A DNA stretch of 52,664 nucleotides, taken from the IMG/VR virus record IMGVR_UViG_3300029998_000712, positions 1 to 52,664 of that record, one strand, 5' to 3'. The stretch is from a virus. Of this stretch, positions 32,132 to 41,275 are shown piece after piece; positions within the stretch are counted from its first letter, which is position 1; the number at the start of each line of letters is the position of its first letter. Made by a program: the position numbers and the translations under genes. The notes beneath the pieces were generated by a model that was given only the letters and a program-made list of their open reading frames with translations, made no database searches and was not told the DNA's origin.

Positions 32132-32425
32132 CTATTCTTTACCTCTATTTTTTAAAAAAAGCAAGAAAAAAACTATAAAAATGAATAGAGGTACAAAAAT
32201 AGCAGAATTTGCTTTTATTGTTTTTTTTAATCCATACACACGAACTTCATCTGTTATGATTGAAACTCCTTTTCCTCCTTCATTAAGAGTTTCAACTATT
32301 AGTTTTTTTTGTTCTGTTATGTCTTTGACAACTTGCTTTGGATCAAGTTCTTTTTCCTCTGATGATACATTAGAATATGAAAACAAAGGAATTAATAATA
32401 TTAATATAATAAATAATTTTTTCAT
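32132..32425 (-). CDS. Exported single-span membrane protein
   Basis: 97 residues. A signal peptide (K-K-L-F-I-I-L-I-L-L-I-P-L-F-S-Y-S, about residues 2-18), a charged region of about 50 residues, and one C-terminal membrane helix (residues 74-91, F-V-P-L-F-I-F-I-V-F-F-L-L-F-L) with a K-N-R-G-K-E tail. After signal cleavage the N-terminus would be outside the inner membrane and the C-terminus inside. It is the third gene of a tight leftward cluster with a rhomboid protease. It could be a rhomboid substrate or a lysis-related membrane protein. Confidence 0.7.
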   Translation of the reverse strand: MKKLFIILILLIPLFSYSNVSSEEKELDPKQVVKDITEQKKLIVETLNEGGKGVSIITDEVRVYGLKKTIKANSAIFVPLFIFIVFFLLFLKNRGKE

Positions 32426-32427
32426 AT

Positions 32428-32700
32428 TTATATTTTTTCAGTGTGTGTTTGTAAATTTGAACAATTTTTATTATATCCTATTTTACAATTTTGACAACCG
32501 TTTAATTGCTCCTTATAATACTTACAATTAGTATATCCTTTTTCACAACCTACAATTTTTGTGATTATGTGGATATCTGCATCAAATTCTGTTTTAAAAT
32601 GCTTGATATCATTTTCTGTTTCGACCTTCCAAAATGATGTAAATCCACTTTTGAATTTTATATAATCTCCATTGGTTTCGTATCCTGATTTTGTTTTCAT
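32428..32700 (-). CDS. Cys-rich hypothetical protein
   Basis: 90 residues. Five cysteines close the C-terminal half: C-E-K-G-Y-T-N-C ... C-Q-N-C ... N-C-S, a possible zinc-binding cluster. The N-terminal half (Y-I-K-F-K-S-G-F-T-S-F-W-K-V) is beta-like. It lies 1-2 bases from both neighbours, between the rhomboid protease and the exported membrane protein. No family recognised. Confidence 0.65.
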   Translation of the reverse strand: MKTKSGYETNGDYIKFKSGFTSFWKVETENDIKHFKTEFDADIHIITKIVGCEKGYTNCKYYKEQLNGCQNCKIGYNKNCSNLQTHTEKI

Positions 32701-32701
32701 A

Positions 32702-33433
32702 TTAATAAGTACGAATTTGTCGTTTATTTTTCCAATATAGCATTGTTAAATATCCACCAATCAATCCTCCTAAATGTCCAAAATGTGCTATTCCAAATCC
32801 TAAATTTGAATTAATTATTGATAATATGCCAAATATTAAAGAAAATGCTGCAAATCCATATATAAAATTCTTTATTTTCATTGGAATAACAAAGAATAAA
32901 AGAACTTCAGATTCTGGTGCTAAAAATAAAAGTGCAGCCATTACACCAGCAATTGCGCCAGATGCTCCAACAGCAGGTGATGGACTAATTAGCATACATA
33001 ATAGACTAGATGCAATACCACTTATGAAATATAACAATAAGAATTTTTTGCTGCTAATTGATTTATCTATAAAATTACCTGCAAACCATAATGCAAGCAT
33101 GTTTCCAATTAAATGAATAAAACTACCATGAAGAAACATGGATGTTATGATTTGATATGGTTGAAAATTTTGATCTGAAATATTATAAATTGCACCAATG
33201 TCAATTAATGAAGGCATAAAAAAAGAAGTAACTATAAATATAACAGTATTTATAATTATTAGATACTTTACTGCATCTGTAGAATAACCAATTGATGTAA
33301 ATTTGTAGGCTGTTTCTTTTCTCTTTTGAGTTTTTTTAATCTTGAATTTATAATCTCTAAATTCAGGAGTATCAAGAAGTTCTCTAATAGATTTCATCTT
33401 TGGTGAAAAATTGTTACCATTTGGATCAGTCAT
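32702..33433 (-). CDS. Rhomboid intramembrane serine protease
   Basis: 243 residues. After a basic 60-residue N-terminus come six membrane helices. H-L-I-G-N-M near residue 106 (conserved His/Asn), the catalytic G-A-S-G-A near 155-159 (Ser), and the catalytic His in F-G-H-L-G-G near 217 are intact. Rhomboids cut membrane helices of other proteins within the lipid bilayer. It is rare for a phage to encode one. It starts a tight cluster with a Cys-rich protein and a one-span membrane protein. Confidence 0.9.
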   Translation of the reverse strand: MTDPNGNNFSPKMKSIRELLDTPEFRDYKFKIKKTQKRKETAYKFTSIGYSTDAVKYLIIINTVIFIVTSFFMPSLIDIGAIYNISDQNFQPYQIITSMFLHGSFIHLIGNMLALWFAGNFIDKSISSKKFLLLYFISGIASSLLCMLISPSPAVGASGAIAGVMAALLFLAPESEVLLFFVIPMKIKNFIYGFAAFSLIFGILSIINSNLGFGIAHFGHLGGLIGGYLTMLYWKNKRQIRTY

Positions 33434-33472
33434 AATTTTTTTTTTATTAAAATTTATTTTTAAATTGAGTTA

Positions 33473-33480
33473 CAAAGATA
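33473..33480 (-). promoter_or_regulatory. Bacteroidota-type -7 box upstream of rhomboid gene
   Basis: On the minus strand it reads TATCTTTG, 40 bases before the rhomboid start. A -33 element is not evident. Confidence 0.4.
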
Positions 33481-33565
33481 ATATTATTTTTTGAATAATT
33501 TATTATAAATATAACAAGATTTTAAATTAATATTTTAAAAATAACTTAAATTGCTGATTATTAGA

Positions 33566-33826
33566 TTAGTCTTCCCTTTCTATTTTTGTTGAAAATTTGT
33601 ACATCTTGCTGATTTCAATGTGATGCTTTATTTCTCTCCATCTAGTTGTTAGATTTTTAGTATCATCAGATATGTTGTGATCCTGTATTAAATAATCAAT
33701 CCATAGTTGTACGTCAATAAAATTTTTAAAATGAAGAAAGATGGCATATAAATACCATCTATTTCTCCATAATTTTATATACCATTTTGATGACTCATAA
33801 GACATTATATCATTTCTCACCTTCAT
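33566..33826 (-). CDS. Hypothetical protein coupled to sigma factor
   Basis: 86 residues, rich in Trp, Tyr and Arg (W-Y-I-K-L-W-R-N-R-W-Y-L-Y). It overlaps the sigma-factor gene by 17 bases; an internal Met at codon 8 (33805) would remove the overlap. No family recognised. Translational coupling suggests it could bind or regulate the sigma factor (inference). Confidence 0.6.
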   Translation of the reverse strand: MKVRNDIMSYESSKWYIKLWRNRWYLYAIFLHFKNFIDVQLWIDYLIQDHNISDDTKNLTTRWREIKHHIEISKMYKFSTKIERED

Positions 33827-34436
33827 TATAATCTATATCTTTGAATTTTTTTTCTACTTTTTTCCTGATTATTGTTCTTCCTTTTTTGATTTGAGATTTT
33901 ATAGTAGATAGATTTATGTTTAATTCATCTGAAATTTCTTTATATTGCATACCTTCAATCTCTCTCATTATAAGAACTTTCTTATATTTTGAATCTTTTT
34001 CAGGTAGATTATATATTGCATCTTTTATGATTGTTGCTTTTTTTACAAAAACATTATATTCTTCAGTTGGTTTTTTACTATCATCATATGCTATAATGTT
34101 AGATAAGCTAAAATTTATTGCTAAATCTTTATCAATTGAATCAGTTGGTAATCTTTCACTGTCTTTGTGAACTTTTTTAACTATATTTTCTGCGATTTTA
34201 TAAATCCAAGTGTTTAGTTGTGCTCCACCTTCATCAGGTCTTTTATAAGTTTCAATATTCAATAATGCTTGAATAAACGCATCTTCTACATGATCCTCTG
34301 CAATTCCAGAGTCTTTAGTGTATTTTGCGATATACCATATTAATTTAGGTTTGTGATTTTTATAAAATTCTTGAAAATTTATACCTGTACGCACTTCGAA
34401 CTGTTTTTCAAGTTCATTATTTTTAGTTGATATCAT
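33810..34436 (-). CDS. ECF-type RNA polymerase sigma factor
   Basis: 208 residues. Region 2 (L-I-W-Y-I-A-K-Y-T-K-D ... D-H-V-E-D-A-F-I-Q-A-L, and L-N-T-W-I-Y-K-I-A-E-N) lies at about 30-85. Region 4 is a helix-turn-helix near residues 145-190 (V-L-I-M-R-E-I-E-G-M-Q-Y-K-E-I, then S-T-I-K-S-Q-I-K-K-G). The spacing fits an ECF (group IV) factor. A phage sigma of this type probably redirects host RNA polymerase to phage promoters, as gp55 does for T4 late genes. The AT-rich promoter motif seen upstream of structural genes may be its target. Confidence 0.85.
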   Translation of the reverse strand: MISTKNNELEKQFEVRTGINFQEFYKNHKPKLIWYIAKYTKDSGIAEDHVEDAFIQALLNIETYKRPDEGGAQLNTWIYKIAENIVKKVHKDSERLPTDSIDKDLAINFSLSNIIAYDDSKKPTEEYNVFVKKATIIKDAIYNLPEKDSKYKKVLIMREIEGMQYKEISDELNINLSTIKSQIKKGRTIIRKKVEKKFKDIDYNEGEK

Positions 34437-35138
34437 AAAGTTTATGTTTGATTTATTGTATTCAAAATGTATTCATTTGTTTTAGAAAATACATTTATTT
34501 AACTATTTATTTTTTTTGTAATATATGATTCTATCATACAGACTAATATAAGTCATACTATGTTACATAGTTATGATTGAGTTGAGAAATTAATTCATTT
34601 TATGACACATTATAAATTATGTGCTGATAATTTTAATTTGTTCAACATTAGAATGATATATTCTATCTTTAACTGATTATTTTTAATAATAATCTAAATT
34701 TAAATATTATAATTCATTTTTTTCTTTTTCTTTTTCTTTTTCTTTTTTAGTTAATATTATTTTGGTTAATTATCTCATATCTTATACTATAATTTTTTTA
34801 AATATCATCACTTTTTGAAGTCAGCATTTCTATATTCAACTCACTTAACATCATATCATTTATATCTAAGATTCTGTTATTTTATTTCTGTTATTTATAT
34901 CTAAAAATTACTTATTGAATTTTATTATTTTCAATGTAATTTCTTTTTGTTTTTCACTTATATAAAGGTAATAAAAAAATTGAATAAAACAAATTATATC
35001 ATCTTTTATTTTGCATCTTTTTCTGACATTTTTCAAAAAATCTATTTAATATATATTGTAAGTGAATAAGTGAAATATTAACAATTAGTATTTTTTTACA
35101 ATAAATATTTAATATATACATAAAAATAATTTTAAATT
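34437..35138. other. 700-base AT-rich intergenic region
   Basis: No frame longer than a few codons is supported on either strand. It holds a T/C-rich tract (repeats of tttttc) near 34717-34747 and two copies of ctgttatttatatctaa-like sequence near 34860-34910. A TATATA/poly-A promoter-like block lies at its right end before the sheath gene. The region separates divergent sigma-factor and sheath genes and could hold control sites or an origin. Confidence 0.5.
35108..35131 (+). promoter_or_regulatory. Candidate phage promoter upstream of sheath gene
   Basis: tttaatatatacataaaaat ends about 10 bases before the sheath start. It matches the recurring block at other structural genes. Confidence 0.4.
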
Positions 35139-38100
35139 ATGCCAATAAAAGACGCAGATTTCGGAAAATACAAAAGACCAGGTATTTTCTTTCAGGAAAT
35201 AGATCAAAGTATTGTTCAACTTCCAGTGCAAAATGTTTTAATTAATTTAGTTCCTGGATTTTCAAAAAAAGGTCCATTCAATACTCCAATCTATGTAACA
35301 AATCCAACTGATTTCAGTACAATATTTGGAGATGATGATAGAAGATTAGAAAATAAAGGTTCTTTTTTTCATAAAACTGTTAAACAAATGTTAAAAAGTG
35401 GTCCAGTTTGGGCATTGAATCTGTTAGCCACAGATCCAAATAGAGATAAAGTAGACTGGCAATCTATAGGAGTTTCTGCCAGTAGCAACTCTCAAAATAG
35501 TGATGTTATAAGATCTGCTTATGAATCATTTTATAATAGACAAGATTTCTGGGAAAGAGATACTGATTCATTTTTGAATGTAGTAAAAGCAAATAACTTT
35601 GGAGTACAAGATACTGATAGACTTTTTCATATAACAAATATGGGAGATACTGAAATTAGTGTATTTATGTTTAAGTCATCTGTTACTGGATTTGATGTTA
35701 CTGCAGAAGCTTGGTATGGTGATAGAACAAAAGTTCCTGCATACCTTGATTACAGGGATTGGATTTCAGATTACTTGGTATCCGTTGTAGTAGTTGCAGG
35801 TGATTGGTCTGATTATAAAACATTATCTAATGATAATACATTTAGTAAATATTTTGATAGAAATGGTTTAATTAAAACTCAAATATCAGCATTCCTAAAT
35901 GAAAGTACTGTATCAATTCTTGCAAGTTATGATTGCTCATTGATTCCATATTTTAAAGATTTGAATAATAGAGATATGTACATTAAAAATATTATAAATA
36001 ATAATACAGATAAAACTGGATTGTTCTGTACATATAATGAAGATGTTTTACTTGGAACTGATTTCAGAGTAAGTAGCCTTGATATTATAGGTGGTACAAT
36101 TGTTGGAGAAGATGTTAATAGCGTAAATTTTATGTCATATAGTACAACTCTTAATGAGCAAATCATATATGCTCAAAAATATTTAGATTCTCCAAATAAC
36201 GTTATAACTAACAATTTAGATAGTTATAATATAGATTTCATGACGAATGGAGCAAATGTTAGAACTGGAGTATATACAAATGGAATGACATTTGGAATTA
36301 AATGCGATACTACAATAGGAACTACATTAGATACTAGTTTTACTGTTTCTCCTAATTCATATTATGTCATAGGTGGAGAAATTATTACTGGTGTTACATT
36401 TTCAACTGTATCATCATCAAGTGTTCCATATGAATACGGATCAAGAGTAGATGTTATTTATCTTACTAATAATGTAGTAGATGTATTAGAAGGTATTGCA
36501 TCACCTAACGTGACTGGTGCAGTTCTACCTGATTATTTATTTAGCTTAGATAATACAATAATTCTAGGATATGTACAAATTGTTAATTCTGGATCAAGTT
36601 TAACATTAACATACAATCCAATATCTGTAGATACTAATGGATATGTTTCATTTGGTACAAATTCAGGATATGAAACATTAATAAGTAATGGTTTTGATAA
36701 TCAAAATTATATGAATATTGAATTTAAAGGAACATCAGGAAAAATTGGTGTTTATAATGATTATAATTCTCTTAGAGAATCTCAAGCATTTTATGAAATG
36801 TATGATAATATTACTACTAAGAGTGTTTTGATTCAGCAAAATAACGGTTCTTTTGTATCGGAATCTAAAGATCCAATATCTGCGGTAACTGCAACAGAAG
36901 CTACGTCAACACAAAATGCAAATATTAAAATATATATTAATAGTAATAATCCTAGCTTATGTCATTATAATAATTCTTTCTTAATGTATTATACAGACAA
37001 TGAATTTTTGCTACATGACAGTACAACATTAACAACAAGATATGATGTTCTTGGTGATTCAAATACTACTGGTATAGTAGCAAAATATTCTCAATTTTAT
37101 TTGGATTATTATAATGGTGTTATTAATAATTATGATTATTTTTATGTTAATAATAATAGTGGATTGACAAATAAAATATATTTAGAAATGTTTATAGATC
37201 AAAATGATATATTAACTGTTAATTTCTTATCATCAATTAATCCTTCAACTCCAACTTCTATTCCAAATGCTAACTGGATAGATGTGAATGAATATAATAG
37301 TAAATTAATTGTATTTTCAAATAGATCTAATTGGAAACAATCTGTTGAAATATTACAATGGTATGGTGATGACCTTACAGATTGTAGACAAATTGCAATT
37401 GATAAAAATAGATATTCAGAAATAACAATAGGTAATTTCTTAACTGCATATTATGATGAATCATATTGGGCTGCACCTAATGGAGAAGGTTATTTAGAAG
37501 GATCAGTTCCTAGAAAATTAACTAGAATTATAAATGTTAAAAATGATCCGACAAATGTTGATAGAAAAATAATGTATACTGATTCTCCTATAAAAATTGG
37601 ATATTTCAATTTGAGTGGACAGACTCCATCATTACAGACATTCAGTTATTCAGAAATTGATGTTTATGTTGATGAATATAAAGCTTTGGTTTTATCTCCA
37701 TTTAAAGTACATGCAGATTCTATACCTAATGGTACTGATGTTAGACAAAATTCAATTCTTGATATCGTTGGAATGGACACGAATCTTGGAAAAGCATTAG
37801 CTGATAAAAATAAAATCTCATGGAGATATTTAATAGATTCATTTGGTTTAGGACTTACTCCAATGTCAGGATATGGCTCAAAACAACAACTTGTTGATCT
37901 TTGTGGTTTGAAACTTAATTGCTTAGGATTTATAAGTATGCCAAGTGCTAAAATATTTAGAGAATCAAATAATCCATCATTTGTTAATGCTGATTATACC
38001 CTTAATTTAGATTTTGTTAAAGCAGGAGCTGATGATAGTAAGAATCCAGATTATTATTACCAATTTGCTCAAACTCATCAAGGTGTAGATGGTAGAAGTT

Positions 38101-38741
38101 GTGTTGGATATTTCTTTCCATATATAAGAATATATGATAATGGAATACCAAAATGGGTTCCACCTGCAGCTTATGCAGCTACAACTTATATGCAGAAATT
38201 TACATCTAATGTAGCAGGTATGACTCCTTGGACAATATGCGCTGGTATTACAAATGGTAGAGTTCAAACTATTACTAAAACTGAAATGGACTTTAATAAT
38301 ACAGATCTTGAATATTTACATGGCATGAATGCAAATCCTATTGTATATAAATTAAATAATGGATATTGTATTAATGATGAAGTAACTGCACAAGTGTTTC
38401 CATTCTCATCTCTTAGCTTCTTACATTCAAGAGAAGTTCTTATTGAACTTGAAAATAGAATGTATGATATGTTATTAGGTTATCAATGGCAATTTAATAC
38501 CGCTGAAATCAGAGCAGAAATTAAATATAGAGCAGATAAAATTTGTAAAGATATGTTGGATAATAATGCATTATATGATTTCTGGAATGTTTGTGATGAA
38601 AGTAATAATACTGATTATGTTATTGATCTGCAAATGGGAGTTATTGATACTTATGTAGAACTTATAAAAGGAATGGGTATAATTGTAAATAATATTACAA
38701 TAATGAAAAAAGGTGATATTAAATCAATGGGATTTCATTAA
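35139..38741 (+). CDS. Tail sheath protein (gp18-like), unusually long
   Basis: 1200 residues against 659 for T4 gp18. The N-terminus (R-P-G-I-F-F-Q-E-I-D, then V-P-G-F-S-K-K-G-P-F-N-T-P) and the C-terminal 300 residues (S-W-R-Y-L-I-D-S-F, then L-S-F-L-H-S-R-E-V-L-I-E-L-E-N-R-M, and the final G-M-G-I-I-V-N-N-I-T-I-M-K-K-G-D-I) are typical sheath core. The middle, about 250-850, is Asn/Ser/Thr-rich and probably forms large surface domains. The sheath contracts to drive the tube through the host envelope. The tube gene follows at 40305. Confidence 0.9.
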   Translation: MPIKDADFGKYKRPGIFFQEIDQSIVQLPVQNVLINLVPGFSKKGPFNTPIYVTNPTDFSTIFGDDDRRLENKGSFFHKTVKQMLKSGPVWALNLLATDPNRDKVDWQSIGVSASSNSQNSDVIRSAYESFYNRQDFWERDTDSFLNVVKANNFGVQDTDRLFHITNMGDTEISVFMFKSSVTGFDVTAEAWYGDRTKVPAYLDYRDWISDYLVSVVVVAGDWSDYKTLSNDNTFSKYFDRNGLIKTQISAFLNESTVSILASYDCSLIPYFKDLNNRDMYIKNIINNNTDKTGLFCTYNEDVLLGTDFRVSSLDIIGGTIVGEDVNSVNFMSYSTTLNEQIIYAQKYLDSPNNVITNNLDSYNIDFMTNGANVRTGVYTNGMTFGIKCDTTIGTTLDTSFTVSPNSYYVIGGEIITGVTFSTVSSSSVPYEYGSRVDVIYLTNNVVDVLEGIASPNVTGAVLPDYLFSLDNTIILGYVQIVNSGSSLTLTYNPISVDTNGYVSFGTNSGYETLISNGFDNQNYMNIEFKGTSGKIGVYNDYNSLRESQAFYEMYDNITTKSVLIQQNNGSFVSESKDPISAVTATEATSTQNANIKIYINSNNPSLCHYNNSFLMYYTDNEFLLHDSTTLTTRYDVLGDSNTTGIVAKYSQFYLDYYNGVINNYDYFYVNNNSGLTNKIYLEMFIDQNDILTVNFLSSINPSTPTSIPNANWIDVNEYNSKLIVFSNRSNWKQSVEILQWYGDDLTDCRQIAIDKNRYSEITIGNFLTAYYDESYWAAPNGEGYLEGSVPRKLTRIINVKNDPTNVDRKIMYTDSPIKIGYFNLSGQTPSLQTFSYSEIDVYVDEYKALVLSPFKVHADSIPNGTDVRQNSILDIVGMDTNLGKALADKNKISWRYLIDSFGLGLTPMSGYGSKQQLVDLCGLKLNCLGFISMPSAKIFRESNNPSFVNADYTLNLDFVKAGADDSKNPDYYYQFAQTHQGVDGRSCVGYFFPYIRIYDNGIPKWVPPAAYAATTYMQKFTSNVAGMTPWTICAGITNGRVQTITKTEMDFNNTDLEYLHGMNANPIVYKLNNGYCINDEVTAQVFPFSSLSFLHSREVLIELENRMYDMLLGYQWQFNTAEIRAEIKYRADKICKDMLDNNALYDFWNVCDESNNTDYVIDLQMGVIDTYVELIKGMGIIVNNITIMKKGDIKSMGFH

Positions 38742-38757
38742 TCAAATATAAATAACT

Positions 38758-38793
38758 AAAAAAAAGAGAGAAATTTAATTTCTCTCTTTTTTT
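38758..38793. terminator. Bidirectional intrinsic terminator after sheath gene
   Basis: A perfect hairpin agagagaaa/tttctctct is flanked by A and T runs. It sits between the convergent sheath gene and the tagged gene 38792-39193. Confidence 0.85.
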
Positions 38794-39193
38794 ATATTCT
38801 AAATTTTTCTGCACTTTTTGCTAATTCTAATTCCTCCTCCAATTTACCTTTTTTGTGATTATATAAAGTGAAAGTTTGTGATAAATTTATTTTTTTATCT
38901 GTCAACTGGTACCATCGTTTATTCATTTTAACTAATATATCATATTCATAAACATTTCTGTATTCAGAAACTAAATCAACATCTTCAATTCTACCAGTTT
39001 TGCTAATATTATCATATGTATAATTACCTTCATTGTCATAATTTTTAAAACATTGAAATGTTATTATATTATTTAATATCATTTCTTTAAGTAAATCAAA
39101 AAAATCAATATCATATGTTAAGCAATCATCCATTAATTTTTTAATTGATATTACTGTATTTTTTAAATCTTCAAAAGTTTTTATATATCTCAT
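38792..39193 (-). CDS. Small tagged protein (MRYIKTFED ... EKFRI)
   Basis: 133 residues. The start MRYIKTFED is identical to the protein at 4604-4882, and the end S-A-E-K-F-R-I is a variant of the KFNL tail. The body is Asn/Asp/Tyr-rich with W-Y-Q-L-T near residue 95. It has no gene just downstream on its strand. It lies between the sheath gene and two more tagged proteins on the opposite strand. Confidence 0.75.
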   Translation of the reverse strand: MRYIKTFEDLKNTVISIKKLMDDCLTYDIDFFDLLKEMILNNIITFQCFKNYDNEGNYTYDNISKTGRIEDVDLVSEYRNVYEYDILVKMNKRWYQLTDKKINLSQTFTLYNHKKGKLEEELELAKSAEKFRI

Positions 39194-39239
39194 AATAATA
39201 TATATAAAAAATAAATTTTAAATTTTAATATATAACAAT

Positions 39240-39596
39240 ATGAAGTATTTGAAAATTTATGAAGAATACAAATATTCTGATATTAAAATAGGAAATTATG
39301 TTGTACTAAATATAAAAAAAAATGATATTTGGAACGGAAGCTCTGATGCTAAAAAAAATAAAATAGTAGAATTTACTAATAATACAATAGGAGAAATTGT
39401 TGATATAAATAAAGGTTATTATGAGTTAGAGATAGAAGTTAAATATACTAATATTCCATTTGATATTAAATTTTATTTCGATAAAGATAATTCGATTATT
39501 GTTGGTACAAAAGAAATTCTTGACTTATCAGAAGAAAAACAGGATTTGATTGATAGATATAAATTAAGACAAAATGTGAATAAATTTAATATATAA
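39240..39596 (+). CDS. Small tagged protein (MKYLKIYEEY ... NKFNI) with GNYV motif
   Basis: 118 residues. MKYLKIYEEY start, D-I-K-I-G-N-Y-V-V-L-N at about 14-24 (a variant of the G-D-Y-V motif), and N-V-N-K-F-N-I end. Diverges from the tagged gene at 38792 across a 46-base gap that has a tttaatatata block. Three bases separate it from the next tagged gene. Confidence 0.8.
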   Translation: MKYLKIYEEYKYSDIKIGNYVVLNIKKNDIWNGSSDAKKNKIVEFTNNTIGEIVDINKGYYELEIEVKYTNIPFDIKFYFDKDNSIIVGTKEILDLSEEKQDLIDRYKLRQNVNKFNI

Positions 39597-39599
39597 TAT

Positions 39600-40127
39600 A
39601 TGAAATTGAAAAGATTTAATGAAAGTGTTGATGAAGATAGTACATATATAGATATACTATATGATAAAATTAAAACTGATAATAAAATAATTAATGGATT
39701 TGAGTTTTATGTGGATTATGGTTCAGGTGCTTTTACATGGGGTAATCATGATTTTTATGTATATGCTACTCCATATTGGGAAGATGAACAATTCCTTCCG
39801 ATTTCAGTTTCAAATTTTGATGGAGATGAGATTTATGATAGACAAATAAAATTGAAAGTTCTGAATTCTAAAAAATCTGTTGATAATTTTATAAATTACT
39901 ATTATGAAATAATAAATTCATTAACTTTAGATTTGAATAAAATATCAGAATTATATGAAGTTATTCCAATACTAACAAATAAATATAATAGAATAAAAAT
40001 TGATAATTTGACTATAACATCGATTGAAGATATAAAAGAAAGTAATTTTGATGAGGTAATTAAAATATATGATTTTTTAATTGAAAAATATCCTGAATTA
40101 TTTTTAACATCAAAATATAACATATAA
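39600..40127 (+). CDS. Small tagged protein (MKLKRFNES ... SKYNI)
   Basis: 175 residues. MKLKRFNESV resembles the T4-like prohead-targeting start, with F-N-E/S as a possible cleavage site. It ends L-T-S-K-Y-N-I, the Tyr form of the tail. Nothing follows for 177 bases, so the tail is not shaped by a downstream start. No known domain. Function unknown. Confidence 0.75.
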   Translation: MKLKRFNESVDEDSTYIDILYDKIKTDNKIINGFEFYVDYGSGAFTWGNHDFYVYATPYWEDEQFLPISVSNFDGDEIYDRQIKLKVLNSKKSVDNFINYYYEIINSLTLDLNKISELYEVIPILTNKYNRIKIDNLTITSIEDIKESNFDEVIKIYDFLIEKYPELFLTSKYNI

Positions 40128-40271
40128 AAAACCTATTATATATAAATATTTTTTTTCGGTTTTTTAGTATTTTTATGAAAAACTATGTATATAAGCACCT
40201 ATTTAGGTAAAATAAAATATTAGTTGGTTTTTTTCATTACAGTGTGTTAAATTTAATATATAGATAGAATA

Positions 40272-40293
40272 TTAATATATTTATAAAAAATAA
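40272..40293 (+). promoter_or_regulatory. Candidate phage promoter upstream of tube gene
   Basis: ttaatatatttataaaaaat ends about 12 bases before the tube start at 40305 and matches the block before the sheath and hub genes. Confidence 0.4.
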
Positions 40294-40304
40294 TCTAATA
40301 AAAA

Positions 40305-40868
40305 ATGGGATTAGCACACTTTACAACAGTGGATACGGCAAGAGAAAAATGGGAACCTATTCACAAAAATTTATACGAAGTAACAATTATTTTACCAACT
40401 GTTCTTCAATCTTTACATCCAAATGCAACTCACCTTCTTTTGGAAAATACTAAATCAGCAAAATTCCCAACTTATCCTGATTTATCAACTGGTGTTCAAA
40501 GATTTAAATACTCTACAAGAGCGTTTATTATGATGCCAGAAAAAACACATATAGATGATCTGTCTATTGTATTTAATCTTAACCAAAATGATGACTATCA
40601 AATTTTTTGCTTCAAAATTCTAAAAGATTGGTACGATTTAGGTTGGAATAATGAAACTGGCACCCTTCATTATAAGAAAAATCTAGTAGGCGATATTATT
40701 ATCCACGCACATGATAAAGAAGGTAAAGTTATTCGTAGAGTAACATATCATAACGTTATGATGAAAAGTTTTACAGGATTTGAAGAACTAAGCTGGGATA
40801 GCTCAACCGATATCTTTGATTTGACTGCAAACTTCGTAGCAGATTATTGGGAAGATTTTTATTATTAA
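40305..40868 (+). CDS. Tail tube protein (gp19-like)
   Basis: 187 residues, the usual size for a T4-type tube subunit (T4 gp19 is 163). N-Y-L-type beta patterning with L-Y-E-V-T-I-I-L-P near residue 23, Y-S-T-R-A-F near 66, and F-T-G-F-E-E-L-S-W-D near 155, ending in F-V-A-D-Y-W. Tube proteins stack as hexameric rings inside the sheath. Its position after the sheath and before the gp26-like hub gene supports this. Confidence 0.82.
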   Translation: MGLAHFTTVDTAREKWEPIHKNLYEVTIILPTVLQSLHPNATHLLLENTKSAKFPTYPDLSTGVQRFKYSTRAFIMMPEKTHIDDLSIVFNLNQNDDYQIFCFKILKDWYDLGWNNETGTLHYKKNLVGDIIIHAHDKEGKVIRRVTYHNVMMKSFTGFEELSWDSSTDIFDLTANFVADYWEDFYY

Positions 40869-40956
40869 GTCCTTAAAAATCAATAACTTATAACTTAAAT
40901 ATAGATAGTTTAAATTATTGAGAAGAAAAATTAAACAAAACCTGATTATTTTTAAT

Positions 40957-40987
40957 AAAAAAAGAATCCATTAGGATTCTTTTTTTA
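40957..40987. terminator. Bidirectional intrinsic terminator
   Basis: The hairpin aaaagaatcc / ggattctttt with flanking A and T runs ends the tube transcript. It overlaps the end of the convergent membrane gene 40971-41216. Confidence 0.8.
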
Positions 40988-41216
40988 TTTCAATGTTGTC
41001 ATTGTCATTATCAATATTAGATTTAGGTTTTCTGTCACACATTATAATTAATACTATTGCTACAAGAATATCTAGCCATATTACATCATTTGGACTTACA
41101 CCTGACATTCCGCATATTGCTCCAATGATGAATGCTACACTAATTGGAATTAGAGAATACCATTTCCATCCTTTTCTCCATGCTACTATTGTTAGAATAA
41201 TTTCTATTATGCCCAT
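40971..41216 (-). CDS. Small membrane protein
   Basis: 81 residues when started at the Met at 41216 (M-G-I-I-E-I-I-L-T-I-V-A-W-R-K-G-W-K-W). Three hydrophobic segments are followed by a charged, Asn/Asp-rich tail. This start is preferred to the one at 41282 because the extra N-terminal residues look like translated non-coding AT-rich sequence. The W-R-K-G-W-K-W-Y motif occurs in small bacterial membrane proteins as I recall, so a host origin is likely. Function unknown. Confidence 0.65.
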   Translation of the reverse strand: MGIIEIILTIVAWRKGWKWYSLIPISVAFIIGAICGMSGVSPNDVIWLDILVAIVLIIMCDRKPKSNIDNDNDNIEIKKES

Positions 41217-41275
41217 ATTTATTTTTATTTTGGTATATAGGAATATATTTTTAAAGTTTATAAAAATTATAAAAT

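Noticed and set aside
34437-35138. Small genes in the 700-base gap
   Set aside because: Only frames of about a dozen codons begin with ATG, none with a motif or good context.
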